64,000 bases of DNA from Epiperipatus broadwayi (taxonomy: Eukaryota > Onychophora > Udeonychophora > Euonychophora > Peripatidae), in assembly GCA_028023455.1 (NCBI GenBank), contig JAQFVV010000002.1, forward strand, positions 31,067,725 to 31,131,724. Reading direction: 5' to 3'. A program made the position numbers and the translations under genes. The notes under the pieces were generated by a model. That model saw nothing but the letters and a program-made list of their open reading frames with translations, was not told the origin of the DNA and ran no database searches. Shown here in pieces: positions 1 through 10,742 of this stretch (positions are counted from its first letter, which is position 1; each line of letters begins with the position of its first letter).

Positions 1-130
1 CACAAGCATTCTGGCATCTATTGATTACTCTGGTTGGCACAGGGTGGCACTACTGTATGGAGAGTTTTACCTTGTTTACAAACAATTATGTGCTAGTATA
101 AAAGATGGTGATCATGTGATGCTTAATGGT
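1..130 (+). mobile_element. Family 1 HHR element, right arm only (cut by window edge)
   Basis: The first 130 bases match the right half of the complete Family 1 copy at 907-1345: the segment around GGCATCTATTGATTACTCT, then a TATGGAGAGTTTT block and the tail GGTGATCATGTGATG. The left arm and any ribozyme core lie outside the window. It is non-coding. The copy is recognisable but diverged (for example CCTTGTTTAC where the consensus has CCTGTTTTAA). Confidence 0.8.
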
Positions 131-906
131 ATTAAAAATACTTCTGGCTAGAAGTCAGTCCTAACATCTTTATCTTTAATATTCTTCTTGTTATCATTTT
201 TACTTCCTCTAAATGATCAAGTTGAGATGTCTTCCTGATGAAAACCATCAGTGCTGTTATACCTTCGGCCGCTGGTCTGAACATCTCACTGAATCATTTC
301 AATCAGTAGTAGCAATAGGAGGTATGTAACAAGGACCAGACTAAAAAAATTATAAAGGATTTCTGCTGCTGCTGCAAAAAGTAACATCCCACAGTACTCA
401 AGTTTCTATCCGAACAATCTGTTTCCACAGAAAACTATTTATGGTCAAGATACCTATTTATAGTCATTGCTTTCTGATGTAAATACTATGATAAATCTAC
501 AAAATTGAACAATGAAAAATTTAAACATTTTATATGGTCAATCAATTACCATTTAAATTTTAATCAATTACTGGAAGGGTTTATATTAGATAATGACCAA
601 AAGAAGTCATGAGACAGACCACTTTTTTCCAGTTGTTAAACATAGTAGCTGAAACTACATGTGTGTGTGCACTTGTGTCAAAACAGTTTACAGAAAATCA
701 TAAGATCATACTGCATGGAAGTATTACATTTTGAAAGAGTATGTCTACCTGTGAAGCAAACTGTTGTTTCCAAACAATACTGCCATTTTGTAAGATGACT
801 ATTGGATCAATTTATGCAAGCTAGCTATATAAGTTATGTGATACATGATTTTATTATATATACAGGCATACATAATTTTCAGTGTTTTCACATACATATA
901 TGAAAA
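131..906. other. No gene seen; A+T-rich unique DNA
   Basis: I see no coding frame or recognisable repeat. The stretch 208-288 holds a GAGATGT/ACATCTC pairing around a CTGATGA, but no GAAA follows at the right place, so it is not called as a ribozyme. Confidence 0.5.
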
Positions 907-1069
907 ACCAATAAACATCACATAATCACAATAGCTTATGTTTGCTCTTAACTGTTATTAAAACAGGCAAAACTCTATACATATTGCCACTCACTGAAAG
1001 CCAGAGTAATCAATGGATGCCTGAAGGCTTGTGCATAAAATCGCCATCTAGTGCCTGCTCATCCAATAT

Positions 1070-1108
1070 CCCCAGACTAGTTTCTGGCTGTAGCTTTCAT
1101 CAGTGATG
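1070..1108 (-). ncRNA. Hammerhead-like core (Family 1, degenerate)
   Basis: On the minus strand CTGATGA (1097-1103) is followed by a 13-nt helix II region, GAAA, the tetramer CTAG, then TC and TGGGG. The CUGANGA and GAAA boxes are intact. Stem I (CATCA against TGGGG) keeps about three pairs, and helix II is weak. Confidence 0.6.
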
Positions 1109-1182
1109 AACCTTGGATCTGAGAGCAATGCACCTAGATATTAGGATTGGGATCTAGGTGCAGTGCTCTCAGATTCAAGGCT

Positions 1183-1222
1183 ACTCACTGACAAAGGCCA
1201 CAAGCCAGAAACTAGTCTGGGG
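1183..1222 (+). ncRNA. Hammerhead-like core (Family 1, inactivated)
   Basis: ACTCA, CTGACAA, a helix II GGC/GCC, GAAA, CTAG, TC, TGGGG. The invariant G8 of CUGANGA is A here, which should abolish cleavage. Stem I pairs except at one position. Confidence 0.6.
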
Positions 1223-1775
1223 ATATTGGATGAATAATGAGTAAACACTAGATGGGGATTTTATGCACAAGCCTTCTGGCATCCATTGATTACTCTGGCT
1301 TGCACTGAGTGGCGCTACTGTATGGAGAGTTTTGCCTGTTTTAATACATGCAAAGTAAAAAGAATCATCTAGTTTTAAAATAGAATCAGCCTTTTCTTCT
1401 TTAATGCTCCAATTTTTCCACCGATGTATTGAAAGCTACTTTGAGTTAGAAATTCTTGTCCATTTATCCCTTACGGTTTGTGAATTTTTATAAAAAATAG
1501 TAATTCATTAAATGGTCAGAGTAATCATATTAAGGATACTAAATGATAACAGTAGATATTTTGTACATCTTATGATATAACTGTAATATAAATTTAATTC
1601 TATAACTATAATAATTTCATGCATTAATATAAATGTTTTATTGCATAATTGTGAACATTTCAAAATTCTAATATTTGCCTCTTAAAAAGTATTCTATGCT
1701 TACAAATACATTTAAGGGTTTAATTGATAAGTATTTTGAAAATCACTCCTTGCAAGAAGTATTTATATTATTGCC

Positions 1776-1983
1776 CACAATTAATACTAAGAAAGGGAAT
1801 TAAAAATACATTGAGGGAAGTAATAATAGAAATATAACTCATTATTTATTAAAGTATGTATAACAAGTCAAGCATTGGTCACAATTAATACTAAGAAAGG
1901 GAATTAAAAATACATTGAGGGAAGTAATAATAGAAATATAATTCATTATTTATTAAAGTATGTATAACAAGTCAAGCATTGGT
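1776..1983. repeat. Recent 104-bp tandem duplication at a SINE edge
   Basis: Two nearly identical copies, 1776-1879 and 1880-1983, differ at about one base. The duplicated unit ends with the first 13 bases of the adjoining SINE head (GTCAAGCATTGGT). The duplication therefore happened after, or together with, the SINE insertion. Confidence 0.9.
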
Positions 1984-2062
1984 GGCCGAGTGGTCAGCAG
2001 AGCTGCCTTCCAAGCAGTTGTCTCGGGTTCGCTTCCCAGCCGATGCTTTGATATATATATAA
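1971..2062 (+). mobile_element. tRNA-derived SINE (family S), plus strand
   Basis: The tRNA-like head has an A box (TGGCCGAGTGG) and a B box (GGTTCGCTTCC) about 35 bp apart, with an anticodon-arm-like CTTCCAAGCAG between them. In other copies the head is followed by GATGCTTTGACACATG and an A-run. Here the tail is TA-rich. Family S recurs at least thirteen times in the window on both strands. It would be transcribed by RNA polymerase III and mobilised by a LINE. Confidence 0.9.
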
Positions 2063-2279
2063 AGTCTATATAACAATGGCTAGTTAAAAAGATATGAAAT
2101 TATAAGTTGTCATTTGGTTAGATCTATTTCATCACTAAACAGGAATTTCATTAGTCCAGATCAAAGTGTAAATCTTTTCAGGAAACATTACTTAATAAGA
2201 AATATAAATGATTTTATAAGAATATAAATCCTATATGGATATCATAAAGATAAAATGTACTATTTGATCTACAATAAAA

Positions 2280-2800
2280 GGCATATGGCTTTATTACTCA
2301 GGAGTTCATAAGAAGTTCAAGTGCCAGGCCTGTGAGTGCCAGAATTGATCACATGACCTTCTAATCCCAAGTTGGATGCTATCAACTATGCCAAACCATA
2401 TAGGGTAAAAAAAAGGAATATGGCTTTATTGCTCATGAATTCATAAGATCAAGTGCCAGATCTGTGAATGCCGGAATTGATCACATGACCTTCCAATCCC
2501 AAGTTGGATGCTATCAACTACGCCAAACCACATAGGGTAAAAAAGGGAATATGGCTTTATTGCTCGAGTTCATAAGTTCAACTGCCAGATCTGTGAATGC
2601 TGGAATTGATCACAGGCCCTCCCAAACTCAAGTTGGATGCTATCAACTATGCCAAATCATATAGGGTAAAAAAAGGAATATGCCTTTATTACTCATGAGT
2701 TCATAGGTTCAACTGCCAGATCTGCGAATGCCAGAATCAATTCTGGAATCTCATGATCCCAAGTCGGATAGTCTTCCAACTATGCCAAACTATGCAAGGC
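2280..2800 (-). repeat. Tandem array of a second tRNA-like SINE (family T), 4 units
   Basis: Four units of about 129-135 bp start near 2284, 2419, 2550 and 2679, each at ATGGCTTTATT. Read on the minus strand each unit has an A-box-like TGGCATAGTTGATAGCA, a B-box-like GTGATCAATTC, and a tail ending AATAAAGCCAT. Single copies of the same family occur near 18360, 18935, 21735 and 34100. Units differ by a few per cent. The short open frame that starts at 2753 overlaps the last unit and is not a gene. Confidence 0.8.
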
Positions 2801-3344
2801 TTGATTGAAGTGATTATGAGTATTCAAATAACAAATATTTCTAGCAGAATAGTTCATTTTAATGTCCTTATGAACTTTAGTCACTACATAAATGTGATAA
2901 ATCCAATGTGTTTGAAATTAATAATATTAAGCAAGGCCAATTCTAAATAAAGGGTTTCAAGTTAAAATCATTATTTAACATCATAAACAGGTAACACAAT
3001 GTTATGTTAATATCATGAATGAAACATCAATAATATAAAGTTGTTTCACTAGATTTAGAACATTCTATCTAATGTCTTGTATTACTGATAATTATTGTTT
3101 TAATATTCATAATTATGCTTTGTATTTATATGATTAATGATGCATTTATGCTTATAAATATATACTTGCATTTCAGGTTATGCATAAGAATTATAACAAT
3201 GCATGTGTTTTAAATTTTTTCCTTGTCTGAGCTGCTACACGTAACATTTTATGAGACATTGCATTGTTTATACATGTGATTATTTGAAGATTTTTGCAGA
3301 CTTATTGTTCTTAATCAGAAATTAGTCAGTCTTTTACATGCGTG
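2801..3344. other. No gene seen
   Basis: A+T-rich sequence without a recognisable repeat or coding frame. Confidence 0.5.
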
Positions 3345-3428
3345 ATTAATCATATTACTAATTCACTGATGTTATAATCAGTATGCAGGACACTCAGTAT
3401 AACATTGGTGAATTAGTAACATGATGAA
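3345..3428. repeat. Small palindrome, about 75 bp
   Basis: The arm CATATTACTAATTCACTGAT and its inverted copy ATTGGTGAATTAGTAACATG flank a spacer of roughly 27 bases. It may be a miniature inverted-repeat element. No target-site duplication was identified. Confidence 0.6.
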
Positions 3429-3744
3429 ACAGCAGCACATGTTGAAGGCAGATTACCACCTTAAATTATATTATTATTAAAATGACTTATTGTTGTAAAT
3501 ATTAAAAGTTTTAATGAGATTTTCCTTTAATTTTTTTTAATCTGAAGTTTATATATGATGTAATAAAGCAAGGAACCACTTAAAATTGAACTTGTATGAG
3601 GAAATCATGACATTTATTTATTATTTCTACATTTGACTTAATTGAGATCATAAAAATAAATACTTTTATTAAATGATATGATTTCAGTTTACTGATTCTG
3701 TTTTTAATTTGTTGGTTGCTTGGTTACATCATAGCTGAGTTTAT

Positions 3745-4345
3745 TCATTCATATTTACTCAAAAAATAAAAATAAAAAACTTTCTGAAACATATCATTAT
3801 TTTTTAAATAATATGGACAGCAAAGTGTTAGGTTTTCATTGTGATTAAACATATTTTTAATAATATCTTTTTCTTTAATAACATTTTTTTTTCTTCTAAA
3901 AATATGTTTCATTCTCAGTAGACTATTGCCTCTATTTGTTTCAATGTTTTTATGTCTGTATTGATTTTGTAATATATATATATAGTCAGGCCTATTTGCC
4001 ATTATCCATTTTAGATTTTTGTTAACTTTTCAAACTTTAAGAATTTCTGGTGCAATACAAAAATATTTGTTCTTTTTTTTCTGCCACTGCTAAATCAATA
4101 ACTTTCATTTTATTACTTAATAAAAATATTTTAGTAATTTTTAATTTTTTTTTTTTAAACTTCTAGCTTTAAATTTAGAAAACATTTTATTATAAAGTAC
4201 TATATCAAACTTTTGTAAAAAATTAAATTATAGAATAATATTATATGCTTACAATACTTTGGGATAAGAAAATGGCTGCTGACGTATTATAAAATTTATT
4301 AAATTTGTGTTATTATGTTTTTTCATTTACATTTTTTGGGATAAT
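3745..4345. repeat. Dispersed A+T-rich repeat W, copy 1
   Basis: This stretch resembles 26041-26520 and 55850-56375. All three share CATTG(C/T)(A/G)ATTAAACAT-like and ATTTATTAAATTT-like blocks and an AATGGCTGCTG-type segment near one end, followed by a TTTGTTTATTTACAT-like end. Divergence is high, so the boundaries are approximate. No coding capacity is visible and the class is unknown (possibly an old DNA element). Confidence 0.45.
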
Positions 4346-4948
4346 GTTGAAGTAACAAATTGATATTAATAATCATACACCAAAAGCCTTTTTGGACATG
4401 GTTTTATGTCCTTAACATCTGTTTTAATTGTTAATGTATTACTACATACAGAACACCATCTACTGTTTGATAATGGAAATTAAAAAAATAAAACAAATGA
4501 AATAAAATAAAATTATAATATAGCAATCCAGATTGTTAGTGATTCAATAAAGAGTAAAACAAATTATAGCAATACACAGAATAAATAAAAACATATCTTA
4601 TACAACTTAATATATACTACCTTATTATATAAGCTTCCATTTATTTTTGATTGACCCATTATTAATGAAATCTGCTTTATATATTCACTACTTAGCATGT
4701 TATAAACATATTAAACCTTTAAATTCTATTTAAAATCTAAAAAGAAGACAAATATATGGAACAAATTATATTAAGCATAGCATAGATAATTGTATGAATA
4801 TTATAAAACTTCAATAAATTTAGTTAACTGGTCAATTAAAAATGAATAGAAAATTGGTAATATGAGGGGTTATCCAAAAACCTTGGAATTTTGTAATAAA
4901 AATTGTGTACGTATTACAAATTGAATCACCTTCAAAGTGATGACTATT

Positions 4949-5257
4949 TCATGCAATGCGCCAGTCTAAGTGTGTTTTCCATTTTTTAAAGCAGTTGTGA
5001 AACTTTTGCAAAGTGATATATTTTAATGCCTCTGTTTGTGTTTGTTTCTTCACCACTTCCAAGTTGGCAAAATTTTTTCTTTTTTTATTCGGGAGAATCA
5101 AAAAGAAGTCATGGAGTAAGATCAAATGAATATGATGGATGGATAAGTGATAAATTCTATTCTTGATTAAAAATTGTTTCACATTCAAGATTTTGTATAC
5201 TGACACATTGTTGTTAAGCATACACTCCCACTTTGCCACAAATTGGAACATTTTCAT
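4949..5257 (-). pseudogene. Mariner transposase C-terminal relic
   Basis: The 102-residue frame matches the last third of mariner transposases. It has a VKQFLIKNRI segment where the family has the start of the last catalytic region, then HDFFLILPNKK in the position of the conserved DFFLFPKLK block, then EALKYI...FHNCFKKWK, which is the standard C-terminal FxxCFxxWxxR signature. The third catalytic acid lies in HDFFL. The first two catalytic acids are missing from this frame, and the preceding 380 bases hold stops. It is a dead copy. Identification is firm from motif order. The subfamily is not assigned. Confidence 0.85.
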
Positions 5258-5639
5258 TTTACCATATCACACAAATGTTTTAGAACTTACAGGCTAAATG
5301 CATGACTGATTACAAATGAATTCTGAGTGTACATTGCCATTCACATAAAAAATCAACATTATTTTGACATTGAATTTCATTTGCCATTCTTTTTTTTTGG
5401 GACCTAAATTTGAACCCTTTCATTAACCACACAGTAAAGTTGTGTTTTCACCAGAGAAGTTTGCTTGGAAGCTGTTTCAAGAATAACAAACATTTTCCCC
5501 ATCATTTTCTCTAACAGATCATGTTCGAACTTCAGCCATCACAAAAATTGACAAATAAGCAAGACACACTTAAAAAAATTATAACACACTATACCATGAC
5601 TTTGTTTGATGATAATGGCCAGCAGAATGTGATGATGAG

Positions 5640-6905
5640 ATGTACTGTGACTTCTCCTTAAATGGAGTCAGGAATCTCTCAGTAACTATGCCCAATAAAA
5701 CCTGTTAGCCACTTTACCTTCCCCTTCCATTCCCCACCCTAAGCTTTCCTGTAATCTGCTCTATCCCATTTCCACAACATAATCTTTGTCAACTCCATGA
5801 CCTTCATATCTAAATCCCCCTTATCTTTTCCCAAATCTAGCATAAAAACCAATAACCCATTTTCTTTATAATCACTTTGTTTATATTTATTCTCTCATAA
5901 CTTCATTATTTGTACCCTTTCTGCTTTCAAGCATTTACATTCAATCAACAGATGCCTAATATTTTCTATGCCTTCCTTACATAACTTGCAGACTAAATCA
6001 TCCATATTTTTCCATTTATATGTATATTCTCTTGTTGCTAAAGATCCCGTTCGAGCCCCAAACAATAAACTACTTTCCTTACTATTATCATAAATTAACT
6101 TGCACCCAAACTCTTTTTACTCTTCATACTAGTTCTCCATCTCTCCAACTCCCTATTCTTTTTAATGCATCTATTCTTTTATTGCATTCCTTACCATTAT
6201 AACACTCAACAATCCTCCTCACACAATCATCCCACCTTTTATACAAGTATACTGATATAAATTCTTTATCCAAATCTTTTGCATACTGCATTACCCTTTT
6301 CACTCATCTTGTTGCCTGCCCTTTACTCATAAACCAATTAAATACTATTTTGGCTATTCTTTTATTATCCATAAACTGCAACCTACCAAACATTTTCATT
6401 TTACTTTTTGCATCTCTCATATAAAAACTTGACCCTCCCATTTCTCCTTGAATTGCCTCCTTTGCTGTCCACACCTCTGCATCAATGCATGTCTTCCTAC
6501 TTCCCTTTGTACTTTCTGTAAGAAATCTAATACCCCTTTACTAACACATAATGCATCATTACCATATGTTAACCCTGCTACTGCAACTCCCATACAATTC
6601 TTAATTTCTTTACCAAACCCTTTCTTTTCTTTGCTTTATTTACCAATTTTTTCTCCCATTCATCCAAGCAATTTTCCTGGTTACTTAAAATGATTCCCAA
6701 ATAACTATATCTATCCACCAGACTTAATTTTATATCCCCCAATAAAAATTCTACATCTTCTCTTTCCCCAGTATTAACCATCATTATATTTGATTTTTCT
6801 TTACCAAATTTAATTCCCATCTCTTTACCCACCCTTGCACATGTCCTCAGCATAGCTTCCATATCTTCGTTTCTTTCTGCAAACAAAAAGATATCTACAA
6901 AAAAA
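5640..6905 (-). pseudogene. Non-LTR retrotransposon (LINE) reverse-transcriptase C-terminal relic
   Basis: Read on the minus strand from 6905, the frame first gives FFFVDIFLFAERNEDMEAML, the decayed F/Y-x-DD polymerase box with one aspartate lost. Then come GIKFGKEKSNIMM and YSYLGIILS, the usual motifs D-E of LINE reverse transcriptase. Further on, a CKLCKEGIENIRHLLIEC segment near 5955-6005 gives a CX2CX6HX4C C-terminal zinc motif of the kind found in Jockey/CR1/I-like LINEs. Frameshifts and in-frame stops break the reading. The 5' end is truncated in an A/T run at 6897-6909, and the 3' end joins mariner sequence near 5640. Clade assignment is uncertain. Confidence 0.8.
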
Positions 6906-7140
6906 AAAAGACCCGACAAAGTAAAGTCTCCAGGAGGAGTCATCTAGTGGCCAAAGCTTGTACTACAATATGATCACCATCAGAAAATGATTCAGGTTTT
7001 TTGGGTACCCCCTCATATGTAAAGTTGTATAAGGTATGTCTTTATTTATTTTATGTATTGTTACATTGCATAGTCAATTTATAATTTATCCAAACTTCAA
7101 ACACTTTTTAGCAAAACTCTTTATTTGTACATACACCTAC

Positions 7141-7168
7141 GTTTCGACTGACCTGCAGTCTTCTTCAG
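7141..7168 (-). ncRNA. Hammerhead-like core (CUGAAGA type)
   Basis: On the minus strand CTGAAGA is followed by one extra A, a perfect five-pair helix II GACTG/CAGTC with loop CAGGT, then GAAAC and GTA. The extra A and weak stem I pairing are not ideal. The arrangement resembles PLE pseudo-LTR ribozymes. Confidence 0.55.
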
Positions 7169-7222
7169 AGCAAGTTTATTTTGATCAAAAATTTTTTTTA
7201 GTTAGATCAAAATAAACTTGCT

Positions 7223-7250
7223 CTGAAGAAGAATGCGGGTCAGTTGAAAC
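7223..7250 (+). ncRNA. Hammerhead-like core (CUGAAGA type), second arm
   Basis: Inverted copy of the core at 7141-7168: CTGAAGA, A, GAATG/CAGTT helix II with one mismatch and a wobble, GAAAC. Slightly more decayed than its partner. Confidence 0.5.
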
Positions 7251-7927
7251 ATAGGTGTATGTACAAATAAAGAGTTTTGCTAAAAAGTGTTTGAAGTTTG
7301 GATAAATTGTATTTATAAGATATTGCGGCAAACATAAAGAAAAGTGTGATTTTGGCATAGTCAATTTGTTTCATCCTTCTATACTATAATTTTCTTTTAT
7401 ATTTTATTACTAATTATTGTTATTTTTAGATGGGCTCTGTATCCAATAATAAGTTAATGATAAATAGATGTTTAACGGTTGATAGGGCTTATCATGTGCT
7501 GAAAAGAATTTAATGTATATTTATTAATATATATTTTTATAGTAGCTGTTATATATGATATTTTTATTATTTTTTATAATTCATATGAATTGAAATTTCT
7601 TTATTTTCATTTTTGGTGATAGTGCAGATTGTGGTTTCAGCTTTTTAAGTCCTTCTTAATATTCACCAAAGGAGTATGTTTCTAAAGCATTTTATTACTA
7701 ATGTTTTTGAGTTTAAGAAGATGAGGGTTTTTTTTTGTTTGCTCCAGAAACAGTAGGTTTATGTTGCTATTTTAATATCCAATAAAACGTTCTTCTTTGG
7801 TTTGACTACTCTACAGAAACTTGAACTTCATTTAAAATATCAATGTATATAGAAAGTGACTAAATGTTCTATATATTTATGGTATTTAATGTACTGTTCT
7901 CAACATTTAAAACAACTATAGATTATA

Positions 7928-8340
7928 GGCAAAATAAGAATCATAGATCACATGACTCTATTCTCTTAAGCTTGTAAGTTATAAACAATGAGGATTGCCA
8001 ATTCCTCAACAACCTTTGTAATAAATGCTTAGCCAGTGAAAGCATTTAAAATATCTCTGTCAGGACCCCCCCCCCCAAACCCCATATAGCTATTTGAGTT
8101 GGATAGCTGGGTTTGAAGACATGTACTCAATAGATAACTTTTAGATAAATGCTGGCTTTGGGTTGGTATTTTTAGATCTAGTCTCTGAACCTACCCTGGC
8201 ACCTCTCTGAGGAGTGCCAAAGCACTAAACCATGGTCAGGGGTTTGGGGGGAGGGTTCCTGGCATATTTTAAATGCTTTCACTGGCTAAGTATTTCTTAC
8301 AAAGCTTGTTGAGGAATTGGCAATCCTCATTGTTTATAAC
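7928..8340. mobile_element. Family 2 HHR element with 14-bp target-site duplication
   Basis: AACTATAGATTATA occurs at 7914-7927 and again at 8338-8351. Just inside, arms of about 80 bp (7981-8064 and 8260-8342) are inverted copies (AATGAGGATTGCCAATTCCT). The centre carries one plus-strand hammerhead core. Internal text such as GCTGGGTTTGAAGACATGT links it to the copies at 15.9, 19.5 and 49.9 kb. Poly-C and poly-G tracts (8069-8078, 8247-8252) sit in the loop. Confidence 0.85.
8202..8242 (+). ncRNA. Hammerhead core, Family 2 (compensated stems, one core change)
   Basis: CCTCT, CTGAGGA, perfect helix II GTGC/GCAC with loop CAAA, then TAAA, the palindrome CCATGG, TC and AGGGG. Stem I is fully paired in a different way from sister copies (CCTCT/AGGGG against CCTCA/TGGGG), a compensatory change. 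G12 of the GAAA box is T, so this copy is probably inactive. Confidence 0.7.
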
Positions 8341-8764
8341 TATAGATTATAATTGCATGTATATTTCTGAGAATATTAGCTCATCAAGTGAATAAAAATA
8401 TGCAGTAAGTTAACATGTACTGTCTTTTTGGATTTACCAATAAAAGTTCTTTTGATCCTTGAATTTGCATTGTAGTATTCATATGGATGTATTAAGAGAC
8501 TACATGTAAAGCTACATTATCAGTCATTTCATTTTTAACTGAAATGTGATTGTACAGTCTAGTGATTGATGCTGCTTATCATAAGCAAGAAAATGACCAT
8601 TGTTATTGATTACATTTTCTGATTAATATATCAAGATGATATAAAATTGCTTACTAATAATTCTGAGGATTTTGCATAAATTATGAGGTTTTTATAAGGA
8701 ACAGAGAATGATTTAATATCATAAATCTTCCTTTGCTTTTTTATGTCATAACAAATCTACTTCT

Positions 8765-8863
8765 TCCATGAGTCATAGCATCGGCCGGGAAGCGAATCCG
8801 CTAATCCAGGACAACTGCTTGTAAGGCAGCTGTGCCGACCACTCAACCACCAACGCCATCTAC
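8765..8863 (-). mobile_element. tRNA-derived SINE (family S), minus strand
   Basis: Minus-strand copy with B box GGATTCGCTTCC and A box GTTGAGTGG. It begins with ATGAGTCATAGC and ends ACCAACGCC. A+T-rich flanks share ATCTACTTCTT/ATCTACTACTT, a possible diverged target-site duplication. Confidence 0.85.
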
Positions 8864-9087
8864 TACTTATGACAATTTATGTGTGTTTATGTTCTTATGA
8901 AAGGTTTCATTGTGAATTTTTTAGATCATTAGCATGTCATATCCATGTCTTGGGGATTAAAATCAAATTAGATCCAAACACTTTTCTTTTATCTCATATG
9001 GTTGAGAACTTTTTATTTTAGGGTGATTGGAACATAACTAGCTACTCATGCAATACTGATTGGCAAATAATATTAGAGAAACCTTGG

Positions 9088-9160
9088 GAGCATGGTGGTT
9101 AACATATTTGCATGTCATGTTCAGAGCTTGGGGTTTGAGTTTGATCTAGTTGAACTAATC
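9088..9160 (+). repeat. Possible old tRNA-like SINE head
   Basis: GGGAGCATGGTGGTTAACAT resembles an A-box region, and GGGTTTGAGTTTGATC at 9131-9146 resembles a B box. No second copy was seen in the window and no tail is clear, so this is a weak call. Confidence 0.3.
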
Positions 9161-9494
9161 CCCCCCCTCCCCAGTAGAATGTCTTTAGGTAATAAACTAC
9201 ATTTAATAATGGTCAGGAAATAAATATTTAGCAATTCTTAGCTAGAAATGAAAATTCTAGGTCAATCGGGATTGGTATTATAATCATTGATATACAGACT
9301 ATAAGAATAAAACAAAAATTGAATACACTGTGACCTTCACTATTAATAGAAGAGATATCATGTTCATGTATTGCTGAGTCTATAGTTGCATTTATCTAAT
9401 GACTTTATCTAGATTTATTAAGAGCAAAGCTGCTATTCTATTGTATAATTCTTGAATGAAAAAATACTATTATAAATAAAGAATAAAATAAATT

Positions 9495-9611
9495 ACTGTG
9501 GACTGAAAAAGCACTGGGCTGGACCAATTGCTAGAAGAGATGTTAATAGATTGATAGTTGAAGTCTTAAATTGGACCCTAAGAGATTGTGAAAAGATCTG
9601 GCAAGAGACCA
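9495..9611 (+). pseudogene. LINE C-terminal fragment, copy 1
   Basis: Translation gives HWAGPIARRDVNRLIVEVL, matching the WAGHIARRxDNRW signature near the C-terminus of RTE-like and related LINEs. It is homologous to 58681-58960. It stops abruptly where a Family 1 element begins (ACCACATGC|AAAACTC), which suggests insertion or recombination at this point. Confidence 0.7.
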
Positions 9612-9805
9612 CATGCAAAACTCTCCATACAGTAAGTAGTGCCATCCAGTGCAAGCCAGAGTAATCAATAGATGCAAGAAGGTTTGTTTATAAAATCCCT
9701 ATCTAGTGTCTGCACGAATAGCACTACTATATGGAGATTTTCCCCGTTTTAACAGCTTATGTAAGCATATGAACTGGTGATCAAGTGATTTTAGTGGTTT
9801 AAAGA
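9612..9805. mobile_element. Family 1 element with the ribozyme centre deleted
   Basis: AAAACTCTCCATACAGTAAG, the ATCAATAGATGCAAGAAGG segment and ATCCCTATCTAGTG match the Family 1 left arm. The sequence then jumps to the right end (CACTACTATATGGAGATTTT, GGTGATCAAGTGATTTTAGTGG). The hammerhead region between the arms is missing. Confidence 0.75.
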
Positions 9806-10742
9806 GACAATATGTGAATCAATGAATCAAATAAGGAAATTGTCGTTATGTTGTGGCGAGGAAAAGCTATGGATCGGGGGGGGGGGGTATGATTTCATCC
9901 TATTATGAATCGATGATGATTGATAATAATAATAATGATGGCATTGTTGTTTCTGACAGCAATATTCGATAATAATTTGGGTACATAAATAATTATTAGA
10001 ATTCAAAATCATGATTTTAATAATTAAAAATTAAAAGTCTCCGTTTTTTAATTCCTGTATCATAAATGATATTAACTGAGCTATCTTTTCAGTACTTGAA
10101 ATAAGCAATTTCTTTTTTTTAATGTGGATGGATAAAAATAGATTTTTTTTCTAAATCACAAACTTCTTGTGGGCAAATCCAGAGAGAGAGCAAATCTAAT
10201 AAATATAAAGATGGCATTTGTTTACCATGCTGTGGAGTTAATAGCGTCTACATCAAAGGATAAAAATGCTATTAGGTTTTACCAAGTTAATTTATCAATA
10301 GCAGTTAATGAAAGAACTGTTTTACTAATATATGGAGATTGAGAGAACATTAAACTGGTTTTTATTTATTTGATTCTCTTTCATTCTTTATTTTTGTTAA
10401 CTACGCCATGATTTGAATTGGTTAACATTTTAAAAGTGTTTTACCGTAAAGACTTTTTTCTGTCAGATGCAGTCAAGAATTAAGGTGGGAAAAAAACAGA
10501 AACATAATTTAATCAAATCTTTTACTGTATTAAAATATGACATTAATAAAAGTGTGAAGTATATATCTGTATACACTGACCTTTTAGAGCTACATGTTAG
10601 TACTTTCGCTTGCGATGCGAGCTAGGTGGAAATTGAAAAGTTTCTTCAACAGGCTTATATAGCTAATTATTAATCGATATAATATTAAGCTATTCTTACC
10701 TAGAAAATAAAATCAAAGAAAAAAAACTTTCAAATAGTCAAT

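Larger units (their letters stand above)
907..1345. mobile_element. Family 1 palindromic HHR element, near complete
   Basis: This is an inverted-repeat element of about 440 bp. The left arm starts at CCAATAAACATCACATAATC and runs through AAAACAGGCAAAACTC and ATCAATGGATGCC. The right arm reads the reverse complement and ends GAGAGTTTTGCCTGTTTTAA. Each arm carries a hammerhead-like core close to the centre, on opposite strands (1070-1108 minus, 1183-1222 plus). No open reading frame is present. I did not find a clear target-site duplication for this copy. Confidence 0.85.
4863..7015 (-). mobile_element. Decayed mariner element with a nested LINE
   Basis: The left end TGAGGGGTTATCCAAAAACC and the inverted right end GGTTTTTTGGGTACCCCCTCA form about 25-bp imperfect terminal inverted repeats, each bordered by TA, the target of Tc1/mariner elements. 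The transposase runs on the minus strand and only its C-terminal part is readable (4949-5257). The interior from about 5640 to 6905 is a LINE fragment, which makes the element longer than the usual 1.3 kb. Between 5260 and 5640 the sequence is too decayed to read as protein. Confidence 0.8.
7081..7354. mobile_element. Palindromic PLE-type HHR element with 13-bp target-site duplication
   Basis: The two arms, 7081-7190 and 7203-7306, are near-perfect inverted copies meeting at an A/T-rich spacer. The direct repeat GCATAGTCAATTT lies immediately outside, at 7068-7080 and 7355-7367. Each arm contains a CTGAAGAA box, a short hairpin and GAAAC, the order seen at ends of Penelope-like elements. It is non-coding. 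Confidence 0.85.

Noticed and set aside
208-290. Possible hammerhead near the window start (CTGATGA enclosed by a GAGATGT/ACATCTC stem)
   Set aside because: No GAAA box follows helix II, so the catalytic core is not there. The stem could be chance in a short stretch.
1971-2062. Functional tRNA gene
   Set aside because: The A and B boxes are good but the acceptor stem does not pair, and identical heads recur with A-tails and target-site duplications, so these are SINEs.
6448-6693. Plus-strand ORF of 81 codons
   Set aside because: Antisense shadow of the LINE reverse-transcriptase relic.
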